From Ruminococcaceae bacterium UBA1244 (GTDB lineage Bacteria > Bacillota > Clostridia > Oscillospirales > Acutalibacteraceae), in contig DBWG01000051.1 in the NCBI GenBank assembly GCA_002308635.1, positions 1-30,618 of the forward strand: DNA of 30,618 nucleotides, read 5' to 3'. Below are positions 7,948 through 14,471 of this stretch, piece after piece. Position numbers and translations under genes: made by a program. A model generated the notes under the pieces. The model was not told the origin of the DNA, made no database searches, and worked only from the letters and a program-made list of their open reading frames with translations. Every line of letters starts with the position of its first letter. The first letter of the stretch is position 1.

Positions 7948-10527
7948 ATGAAAAGAATAGTCCTTGGTCTGCTCGCTCACGTTGATGCCGGCAAAACAAC
8001 TCTCTCAGAAGCACTTCTCTATAACTCCGGCTCTATAAGACGTCTCGGAAGAGTCGATCACCGGGATTCGTTTTTGGACACTTATTCGGAGGAACGTGAA
8101 AGAGGTATCACGATCTTTTCAAAACAGGCAGTTTTTGAATATGAAGGGGCTTCATTTACTCTGCTTGACACTCCCGGACACGTTGACTTCTCCGCAGAGA
8201 CTGAACGTACTTTAAGCGTTCTTGATTATGCGGTACTTATTATCAGCGGCTCGGACGGGATACAAAGCCATACGATGACACTCTGGGAGCTGCTTTCAAA
8301 ATACCGGATACCCTGCTTTATTTTTGTAAATAAAATGGATCTTGCCGGAACTGACAAGGAGTTCGTACTCAGACAGCTGCAAGGAAAACTCGGAGAAGGA
8401 TGTATCGACTTTTCAGATACCGGCAGCGGAGATTTTTTTGAGACCGCAGCAGCAGCGGATGAAGAACTCCTCGATGAATACTGTTCCGCAAATACACTTA
8501 AAAATGACTCTCTTGTCCGTGCCGTACAGCAGAGAAAAATATTTCCCTGTATGTTCGGCTCTGCTCTGAAAAACGAGGGCGTGGTACCTTTTATGAGACT
8601 GCTTTCGGGATTTTCCGTAATGCCGGATCACGGCAGCGATTTCGGCGCAAAGGTCTTTAAGATAGCGGAGGATAAACAGGGACAGCGGCTGACGTTTATT
8701 AAGGTCACGGGAGGAAGTCTCGGCGTTAGGAATATCCTGAGCAGTGAAAAAAATACGGAACAGGAAAAGGTACAGCAGATACGCATTTATTCGGGCGAAA
8801 AATTTACCTCTGTCGATTCAGTCTGTGCCGGAACGGTATGCGCACTGACTGGCATCCGTTTCGCTCTTCCGGGAGACGGACTTGGTACAGAAGAAAGCAA
8901 CAGCCTTCCGATGCTTGTACCTGTTATGACATATTCGCTGGATATTCCTGAGGATATCCACCCCAATACCGCTCTTACAAAGCTCCGCTCCTTAGAAGAT
9001 GAAGACCCTCAGCTGCATATCTCCTGGAACGAAAGATGCGGAAAAATACAGATCAGCCTTATGGGAGAAGTTCAGGCTGAGGTACTAAAAAACATGATCT
9101 CAGAAAGGTTTGGATTCAGCGTCAGGTTCAGCAGCGGAAGCATAATCTACAAGGAAACCATCGCTGACACCGTTGAAGGTGTCGGACATTTTGAACCCCT
9201 GCGCCATTATGCTGAGGTGCATCTTGTAATGAGACCGCTCAAACGAGGCAGCGGGCTTGTGTTCCGGTCTGAATGTTCTGAAGACCTTCTCAGCAGGAAC
9301 TGGCAGAGACTGATACTGACACATCTCTATGAAAAAACTCATGTCGGAGTTCTTACAGGCTCGCCGATCACAGATATGGAAATAATTCTTACGGCAGGAA
9401 AGGCTCATCTCAAACATACAGAAGGAGGAGATTTCCGTCAGGCTGTCTACAGGGCTGTACGTCAGGGGCTGATGTGCGCAAAGAATATCCTTTTGGAGCC
9501 ATACTATGAATTCAGGCTTGAGATACCATCCGAAAATATCGGCAGAGCAATTACTGATATTCAGAGAATGAACGGAAGCTTTGATGATCCTGTCACTCTT
9601 CCGTCGGGCACTGCCCTGCTGACCGGTCAGGCACCTGTTTCAGAGATTGGCAGCTACGCTTCGGAGGTGATACAGTATACTCACGGAAAAGGGCGGCTCA
9701 GCCTGCGTTTCAGCGGATACCGTGAATGTCACGATGCGGACAGAGTCATCAGCGTGACGGGCTATGACCCTGAAAGAGATACTGAAAATCCCTGTGATTC
9801 TGTCTTTTGTTCTCACGGCGCAGGTTATGTTGTAAAATGGGACGAAGTGAAGAAAAAAATGCACCTTAACAGTACGCTGAAAGAACAGGCCGCCGCTGTC
9901 AGGACTTCATCAGAAAGCCTTTTTTCTTGCAGCTCACAGAAGGATTTTTTTGCGCTTGACAAGGAGCTTATACATATATTCGAGTCCACCTACGGCCCTA
10001 TAAAACGCAAAAAAGCCCCGCCGGAACGTGAGATAATAACTGCTTCTCCCGAACCGGACAAGGCTGTAAAAAAGAACTATTCAGATCGTGACGATACGGA
10101 GTATGTTCTTGTTGACGGATATAATGTCATATTTTCGTGGGATAACCTTAAAAAAATAGCAGAGGACAACATTGACGCTGCCCGTGCCGCTCTTACAAAC
10201 ACTCTCTGCAATTATCAGGGGTTCAAAAAATGCACACTGATACTCGTTTTTGACGCATACAAGGTCAAAGGTCAAAAGGAAGAGATCGAAAATGTTTCCG
10301 GTATAAGCATCGTCTATACCAAAGAAGCCGAAACTGCCGATATGTATATCGAAAAGGTGACGCACCGTATCGCCCGCCGACACAGAGTAAGGGTAGTGAC
10401 CTCCGACAGACTTGAACAGCTTATCATTCTTGGGAACGGAGCGCTGAGGATTTCTTCCTCCTCATTCCTCGATGAGGTCAGACGTGCTGAAGAGGAAATA
10501 CGTGCTATAATAAACAACGGTACATGA
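7948..10527 (+). CDS. TetM/EF-G-like translational GTPase fused to a YacP/Rae1-type NYN endoribonuclease
   Basis: An 859-residue protein. The GTPase domain has every G motif: AHVDAGKTT (10-18), RGIT (52-55), DTPGHVDF (74-81) and NKMD (128-131). Domains II-V follow the TetM/EF-G order up to ~residue 640 (IYKETI..., LLEPYYEF..., GYRECHDADR). A linker (~640-715) leads to a full NYN domain (~717-855): YVLVDGYNVI (D723), LVFDAYKVKG (D769), YTKEAETADMYIEK (D798), VVTSDRLEQ (D820). All match the acidic sites and signature segments of YacP, known in Bacillus as Rae1, which cuts mRNA in the ribosomal A site. The tip loop of domain IV reads AHLKHTEGGDFR (486-497) where TetM has its drug-displacing SPVSTP stretch, so tetracycline resistance is unlikely. 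Start: weak GCAGGG site plus the promoter just upstream. It forms a single-gene unit between two terminators. A ribosome-rescue or translation-coupled mRNA cleavage role is inferred. Confidence 0.85.
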   Translation: MKRIVLGLLAHVDAGKTTLSEALLYNSGSIRRLGRVDHRDSFLDTYSEERERGITIFSKQAVFEYEGASFTLLDTPGHVDFSAETERTLSVLDYAVLIISGSDGIQSHTMTLWELLSKYRIPCFIFVNKMDLAGTDKEFVLRQLQGKLGEGCIDFSDTGSGDFFETAAAADEELLDEYCSANTLKNDSLVRAVQQRKIFPCMFGSALKNEGVVPFMRLLSGFSVMPDHGSDFGAKVFKIAEDKQGQRLTFIKVTGGSLGVRNILSSEKNTEQEKVQQIRIYSGEKFTSVDSVCAGTVCALTGIRFALPGDGLGTEESNSLPMLVPVMTYSLDIPEDIHPNTALTKLRSLEDEDPQLHISWNERCGKIQISLMGEVQAEVLKNMISERFGFSVRFSSGSIIYKETIADTVEGVGHFEPLRHYAEVHLVMRPLKRGSGLVFRSECSEDLLSRNWQRLILTHLYEKTHVGVLTGSPITDMEIILTAGKAHLKHTEGGDFRQAVYRAVRQGLMCAKNILLEPYYEFRLEIPSENIGRAITDIQRMNGSFDDPVTLPSGTALLTGQAPVSEIGSYASEVIQYTHGKGRLSLRFSGYRECHDADRVISVTGYDPERDTENPCDSVFCSHGAGYVVKWDEVKKKMHLNSTLKEQAAAVRTSSESLFSCSSQKDFFALDKELIHIFESTYGPIKRKKAPPEREIITASPEPDKAVKKNYSDRDDTEYVLVDGYNVIFSWDNLKKIAEDNIDAARAALTNTLCNYQGFKKCTLILVFDAYKVKGQKEEIENVSGISIVYTKEAETADMYIEKVTHRIARRHRVRVVTSDRLEQLIILGNGALRISSSSFLDEVRRAEEEIRAIINNGT

Positions 10528-10535
10528 TAATCTTA

Positions 10536-10570
10536 TATCGGACTGTCTTTCGGGCAGTCCGATAGTTTTT
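10536..10570 (+). terminator. Terminator of the GTPase-nuclease gene
   Basis: A 10-base stem pairs TATCGGACTG (10536-10545) with CAGTCCGATA (10555-10564), followed by a T6 run. Confidence 0.85.
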
Positions 10571-10595
10571 TACAACAGATACGTAATTTGTTCGG

Positions 10596-10644
10596 AAAAA
10601 GATCTCCCGATACTGTATCTGCAAAACAGCATCGGAAGATCTTT
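10596..10644 (-). terminator. Minus-strand terminator after the TROVE-adjacent gene
   Basis: An interrupted stem pairs AAAGATCT (10598-10605) with AGATCTTT (10637-10644), extended inward by CCGAT/ATCGG and CTGT/ACAG. On the minus strand it is followed by a T5 run. Confidence 0.65.
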
Positions 10645-10670
10645 CAGAATAGGACTGAATATTATTCTGC

Positions 10671-11273
10671 TTATTTACGCCATTTTCTTGTGATGACCAT
10701 TTCTACATTGCCGCCCTTGACACCGACTGTGACATCGTCCGCTAAATTTGCGATAATGGATTTTTCAAGCTCATCCCAGTTTTCAAGATTATCATTTTTA
10801 ACAGCGTTTTTGTATCGGGAAAGTGACCACATATCAGACATATCTATCATATCTGTTGCGCCAAGACCAAATCCGACATAATCATAGTAACTGTATCCCT
10901 TTGAGTGAGACATCTCCTCCTGAACTCCCATCCAGTAGTCCTCAAAAAGATTTCTCAGCTTGCCCATGATACCCTTGGGAGCTTTCTTCTTTTTTGTTGA
11001 AGCATCAATAAAGGCATCCCTGACCTTCGTATTCATCATTACCCTTGCTTTGAGATGTATCTGACAGCACTCGCTGTTGTCCTCGATCCAGAAATCCGCA
11101 CTAAAATTTCCTGCGATCGCTTCCACCATTCCAAGAAGCTCCTCGGCAAGTATACGGATATGTATGCGTTCCTTGTGGGAAAGACCCGCATAATCCGAAT
11201 ATTTTTCAACCTCATTAAGAGCGTTTTCACGATATATTCCCTGATTGCTCACAAAAATCTCATTCGTTTTCAT
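10671..11273 (-). CDS. Conserved hypothetical protein, possibly a degenerate HATPase (RsbW-like) fold
   Basis: A 200-residue protein I do not firmly recognise. The start follows AAGGAG by seven bases. There is no signal peptide or membrane segment. Residues ~25-75 (LSHKERIHIRILAEELLGMVEAI, then FWIEDNSECCQIHL) look like the N-box helix and following strand of histidine-kinase/anti-sigma ATPases, but the expected Asn of the N box is not present. FGLGATDMIDM (~135-145) could be a remnant nucleotide loop, with a basic stretch TKKKKAPKGIMGKLR before it. The C-terminus (NLADDVTVGVKGGNVEMVITRKW) could be a closing beta hairpin. It has its own promoter (11381-11409) but lies head-to-tail behind the TROVE gene, so a link to Ro-type RNA handling or stress signalling is possible but unproven. 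Confidence 0.7.
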   Translation of the reverse strand: MKTNEIFVSNQGIYRENALNEVEKYSDYAGLSHKERIHIRILAEELLGMVEAIAGNFSADFWIEDNSECCQIHLKARVMMNTKVRDAFIDASTKKKKAPKGIMGKLRNLFEDYWMGVQEEMSHSKGYSYYDYVGFGLGATDMIDMSDMWSLSRYKNAVKNDNLENWDELEKSIIANLADDVTVGVKGGNVEMVITRKWRK

Positions 11274-11380
11274 TGTGATTCTCCTTCTGCGCTGCGATTT
11301 CAGTTATTATTCACACAGCCCCCATTCCCACATCCGGAAACAGCTATTGCAAAGGCTCCGGAGCGAAACAGTATGAGAGT

Positions 11381-11409
11381 ATTATATCATAAGAACCGGT
11401 TGATTGCAA
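11381..11409 (-). promoter_or_regulatory. Promoter of the TROVE-adjacent gene
   Basis: On the minus strand TTGCAA (11404-11409) and TATAAT (11381-11386) have a 17-base spacer, with a TGA extension directly before the -10. It starts 16 bases after the TROVE stop codon. Confidence 0.6.
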
Positions 11410-11424
11410 TATTTATATTCCGGA

Positions 11425-13062
11425 TCACTTGTTTTGGCTTTTTTCATTCCAAAAACGTATCATCGCATCCGCAAAAACAAGTTCCCTGCCTGTCCAGCCG
11501 TACAACAGGTTTGTCCTGTAGCCGTATTCCGGCACAACGATATTGTTATATCCTGCCGTCTGAATGCTGAATACATTTACATGAGGGGCTACTTTTTTGC
11601 GGTATTCTCCGATGAGCTTTGAAACATCAACATAACCATGATAGTCGAAGCCTTTTCTTTTATACTCCTGTTTGCTCTCAGGGGTCCCATAAAGACCGCC
11701 ATGACCTGCCTGCTGATCGGAGTATATAAAAATGTTGTCCCAGTGTTCCTTCTTTTCAATAGCGTCCCTGAAAAACAGCCATATTCCGTTTTCGGTTGCC
11801 GCACCGACATCACGGGTCTTGTTCATGCTGATCTCCCTGCACTGGGAAAGCAGTCCGTTCCTTTTGCTTGCCGGTGTGATAATAAGCTTGTCTCCGAAGC
11901 GTCCGACATATCCCTCATCCGAATTGCGGGCTGTTATGAGCGAACTGAGGTTATCTATTTCAGCTATCGTAACACTGCCGTATTCCGAATTGAATGTCCC
12001 CCATGCACTGCCGGAATTATCCGACAGACACATCGTCTTTCCTTTAAGCTTCGGCATATTTTCACAGGCGATATCAATACACTCTTCAAGCGTGTCAAGT
12101 ATCACACCCTTGTGATGTACGCTGCTGCCGTTTATGACCTTCATGGCAGTAAAGTAACGGAAAGGAAACTGCTTTCCGCTGATAACGCCATCCTTCAGCT
12201 GCTGCATTACCTGACTGCACAAGTCCTGATCTTCAATTTCAGTAAAAATACCTCTGAGATTACGTAGCAAAGCCATGTGTCCGATATTTATGGATGACAG
12301 TATTTCCTTCCAGGTATGGCCTGCTGCCCTTTTTGATTCCCAGGTATTGTCCTGATCTTCTACGGAAAGTGTCCCCGTATTCATAAGCTCATCAATGATC
12401 TTTGAGTTTGCGTGACAGATACGGACAGTATCTATGATACCGATACCGCTGTTTTTATATTTATGCAGCTCATAAAGCGAGCAGCTTTCAAGCCTGCTTG
12501 CCCAGTTCCTTTTAAGCAGGTTTGGTATATTCTTTTTAGAACCGTTTTTATAGAGATAGTATTCAAGCTGAGAAGCCGGCTCGTCCGCACGGCACATGAC
12601 CTGCTTCTGGAGCTGAGAAAAGTAACCGGGATGCTCTGCATTGAATTGCTGACGCTTTGGATGAAGCGCCGCCCTTACCATAATGACCTGCGGGTTAAGT
12701 CTCATATTGAAGGTATTTCTCAGAACTGCCGCCCAGTCGATAACGGCTTTATAGTCATAGTCCAGCGCTTCATCAATTATCATTTCCATCATTGCAGATG
12801 TTTTTATTCCCTCATACTTATCAGGCAGGATGCTGTAGGTCTCAAAAAGGCTGTCAGTTTCGTATTCATCGTCAGTTATCCTCGCTTTTGAAAATTCACC
12901 GCTGCGGTAATACTGCGGTTCTCCGAAAATTGAGGATGCCGTCACCATTTTTAGAGTATCAATAGGGTCATACTCATAGGATACCCCGCCCATGAAATTT
13001 TCAACAGGCTTTTCTTCTTCTGTCTTTCTTTGTTTTTTTACAGGTGCTGTGAATTTGCTCAT
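11425..13062 (-). CDS. TROVE domain protein (bacterial Ro60 / Rsr family)
   Basis: A 545-residue ring-type RNA-binding protein. Ro60 family members bind Y RNAs and misfolded or structured RNAs, and in bacteria partner with exoribonucleases such as PNPase. The start MSKFTAPVKK is set by AAAGGTGG eight bases upstream; the frame continues upstream but without a ribosome site. Residues ~20-320 form the HEAT-like TROVE ring (GVSYEYDPIDTLKMVTASSIFGEPQYYR; later HTWKEILSSINIGHMALLRNLRGIF, a family hallmark). Residues ~340-545 form a vWA domain with an intact metal site DNSGS (D348, S350, S352) and a later IYSDQQAGHG. It lies downstream of a leader RNA that folds like a Y RNA (13172-13265). A strong promoter is at 13293-13321. 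The next gene downstream has its own promoter. Confidence 0.93.
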   Translation of the reverse strand: MSKFTAPVKKQRKTEEEKPVENFMGGVSYEYDPIDTLKMVTASSIFGEPQYYRSGEFSKARITDDEYETDSLFETYSILPDKYEGIKTSAMMEMIIDEALDYDYKAVIDWAAVLRNTFNMRLNPQVIMVRAALHPKRQQFNAEHPGYFSQLQKQVMCRADEPASQLEYYLYKNGSKKNIPNLLKRNWASRLESCSLYELHKYKNSGIGIIDTVRICHANSKIIDELMNTGTLSVEDQDNTWESKRAAGHTWKEILSSINIGHMALLRNLRGIFTEIEDQDLCSQVMQQLKDGVISGKQFPFRYFTAMKVINGSSVHHKGVILDTLEECIDIACENMPKLKGKTMCLSDNSGSAWGTFNSEYGSVTIAEIDNLSSLITARNSDEGYVGRFGDKLIITPASKRNGLLSQCREISMNKTRDVGAATENGIWLFFRDAIEKKEHWDNIFIYSDQQAGHGGLYGTPESKQEYKRKGFDYHGYVDVSKLIGEYRKKVAPHVNVFSIQTAGYNNIVVPEYGYRTNLLYGWTGRELVFADAMIRFWNEKSQNK

Positions 13063-13171
13063 TATCTGTACCACCTTTCCTTTTTTGAATATAGCAAAAG
13101 AGGACATCAACTGACGCTGATACCCTCTCATCGGACAAAATCGAAAAAACGATCCTGTATTTATTTTTGAG

Positions 13172-13265
13172 GATACCGTGAATATCAAAACCGATGTTTT
13201 TTAAAGACGCTTTTTTCAAAGCGTACCTCCAGCAAAAGATGAAATCGGTTTTCCGCTACGGTATC
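13172..13265 (-). ncRNA. Y-RNA-like structured element in the leader of the TROVE gene
   Basis: Read on the minus strand, GATACCGT (13265-13258) pairs with ACGGTATC (13179-13172). AAAACCGAT (13252-13244) pairs with ATCGGTTTT (13195-13187). Between the two helices is a 5/7-base internal loop. The ~48-base apical part holds a perfect 7-bp hairpin ACGCTTT-GAAA-AAAGCGT with a GNRA tetraloop. A stem closed by both ends with an internal loop, ~94 nt long and beside a Ro gene, is the layout of Y RNAs. No T-run follows, so it would have to be processed from the mRNA or act in place. The known bacterial Y-RNA consensus was not checked. Confidence 0.45.
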
Positions 13266-13292
13266 AAAATAACAGTCAAACTCTATGGTTAT

Positions 13293-13321
13293 ATTTTATC
13301 GCTTCATGCGGCAAATGTCAA
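13293..13321 (-). promoter_or_regulatory. Promoter of the Y-like RNA / TROVE transcript
   Basis: A perfect TTGACA (minus strand, 13316-13321) is followed by a 17-base spacer and TAAAAT (13293-13298). The predicted start near 13286 gives a ~225-base leader that includes the whole folded element. Confidence 0.75.
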
Positions 13322-13350
13322 GTACCCCGCATAACAAAGAAAAACTTTGA

Positions 13351-14274
13351 TCACTGCGGTTCCCATACACCCTGCTGACGTATTCCTGTTGCTGAGGCTT
13401 CTTTTTCCAGCATAGCTATCTCTTCGGGATCAAGGTTGACCTCCATCGCATCCGAAAGCTTCTCGGCGTGAGACGGTTTTGTTATTCCGACGATAGGAAC
13501 TGCGCCCTTCCCTATTACCCAGAGTATCGGCACCTGTGACGGGTCGATATTATACTTGTCTGCTAATATTTTCATTTTTATAAGCAGTCCGTCTATCATT
13601 TTGAATTTCTTCTTCGGGAAAGAAATATTTCTCATTGAAAAAAGCGGAAAGTGATCCTTTGAGTTATAATGTCCCGAAAGCGCTCCCTGTTCCAGAACCA
13701 TATAGGCGTAATATTTTATGCCGTTAGCATTGCAATGATCTATTATCTTCTGCTGGTCGTTCCTCAGAAGGCTAAAATGATTCTGCACAGCTCCAAGCCT
13801 TAGCCCATGTTCTGAAAGCAGAGTCTCAGCCTGTCTGATATGATTGAGCGAAACATTTGAGATACCTAATGATATGATCTTGCCTGACTTCATAAGCGGT
13901 ACGGCTTCATTAAGATTTTCTTCAAGGTTATTTGGAACGTGTATCCAGAAAAGGTCTGCTTTATCACGTCCAAGGCGCTGCATACTTTCATTGAACGATC
14001 TGGTCAGTGCGCCTTTTTTGTATTTTTTTCCGGGCATGAATTTTGTGGAGATAAAAATGTCATCGTGCCCTTTTATAAAACTTCCGAGCAGCTTCTCACA
14101 GGTTCCCATGCCATAGACAGCCGCTGTATCCCAATTCAGAAATCCGCAGTCAACAGCCTTTCTGAATGTTTTTAATAAAACGACTGGATCCTGCTTTTTG
14201 CCGAAAACCATTGAAGAACCGTTCATGCCTGTTCCCCATGCCCATGTGCCGATCATTATGTCATGCTTTGTCAT
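13351..14274 (-). CDS. Aldo/keto reductase
   Basis: A 307-residue NAD(P)H-dependent oxidoreductase of the aldo/keto reductase TIM-barrel family. The catalytic tetrad is complete: D49 and Y54 in NWDTAAVYG, K78 in ISTKF, H112 in FWIHVPNN. The cofactor end is present as GISNVSLNHI and VPIVGITKPSHAEKL. The length is normal for the family. The start follows GGAGG by about eight bases. It is its own transcription unit, with an excellent promoter at 14371-14399 and a perfect 16-base palindrome in its leader. Its substrate cannot be told; the form resembles the YdhF/PdxI-like open-chain AKR group that reduces small aldehydes. No clear terminator separates it from the next promoter. Confidence 0.92.
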   Translation of the reverse strand: MTKHDIMIGTWAWGTGMNGSSMVFGKKQDPVVLLKTFRKAVDCGFLNWDTAAVYGMGTCEKLLGSFIKGHDDIFISTKFMPGKKYKKGALTRSFNESMQRLGRDKADLFWIHVPNNLEENLNEAVPLMKSGKIISLGISNVSLNHIRQAETLLSEHGLRLGAVQNHFSLLRNDQQKIIDHCNANGIKYYAYMVLEQGALSGHYNSKDHFPLFSMRNISFPKKKFKMIDGLLIKMKILADKYNIDPSQVPILWVIGKGAVPIVGITKPSHAEKLSDAMEVNLDPEEIAMLEKEASATGIRQQGVWEPQ

Positions 14275-14315
14275 TTTAAAACCTCCAGTCAGACCTGTCT
14301 GCGGTCATTTGAAAA

Positions 14316-14331
14316 ACGGTGTATACACCGT
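14316..14331. promoter_or_regulatory. Perfect 16-base palindrome, candidate operator of the reductase gene
   Basis: ACGGTGTATACACCGT is perfectly self-complementary and lies about 33-48 bases after the predicted transcription start and ~40 bases before the reductase start codon. It could be a repressor site or a leader hairpin. Confidence 0.45.
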
Positions 14332-14370
14332 CATGCCAAGCAGCGGTAGCAAAAGAAAAACCGCAAATAC

Positions 14371-14399
14371 ATTATAGCATAACATACAGTTCTTTTCAA
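14371..14399 (-). promoter_or_regulatory. Promoter of the aldo/keto reductase
   Basis: On the minus strand TTGAAA (14394-14399) and TATAAT (14371-14376) have a 17-base spacer and a TGC extension before the -10. Confidence 0.75.
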
Positions 14400-14421
14400 C
14401 AAGAATGTCAGTTATTACAGC

Positions 14422-14456
14422 AAAAAAACTCCCGCACACCATCTGGCATACGGGAG
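14422..14456 (-). terminator. Terminator of the SipW/TasA-like operon
   Basis: On the minus strand a 9-bp stem CTCCCGTAT / GTGCGGGAG (14456-14448 with 14437-14429) is followed by T7. It lies 15 bases after the stop of the last operon gene. Confidence 0.85.
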
Positions 14457-14471
14457 AAATACGGAGCATGA

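Noticed and set aside
7948..10527. Tetracycline resistance gene (tetM/tetW-like)
   Set aside because: Overall similarity is real, but the domain IV drug-displacing loop is replaced and a nuclease domain is fused at the end. It is described as a ribosome-associated factor instead.
11055..11622. Plus-strand open frames opposite the TROVE and neighbouring genes
   Set aside because: They mirror well-supported minus-strand genes, lack ribosome sites and encode nothing recognisable.
13001..13219. A 72-codon minus-strand frame starting with TTG five bases after GGAGGT in the TROVE leader
   Set aside because: Its start lies inside the GAAA hairpin of the folded leader, it runs out of frame into the TROVE gene, and its composition (Lys/Arg-rich end) looks non-coding. 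A regulatory leader peptide remains possible but unsupported.
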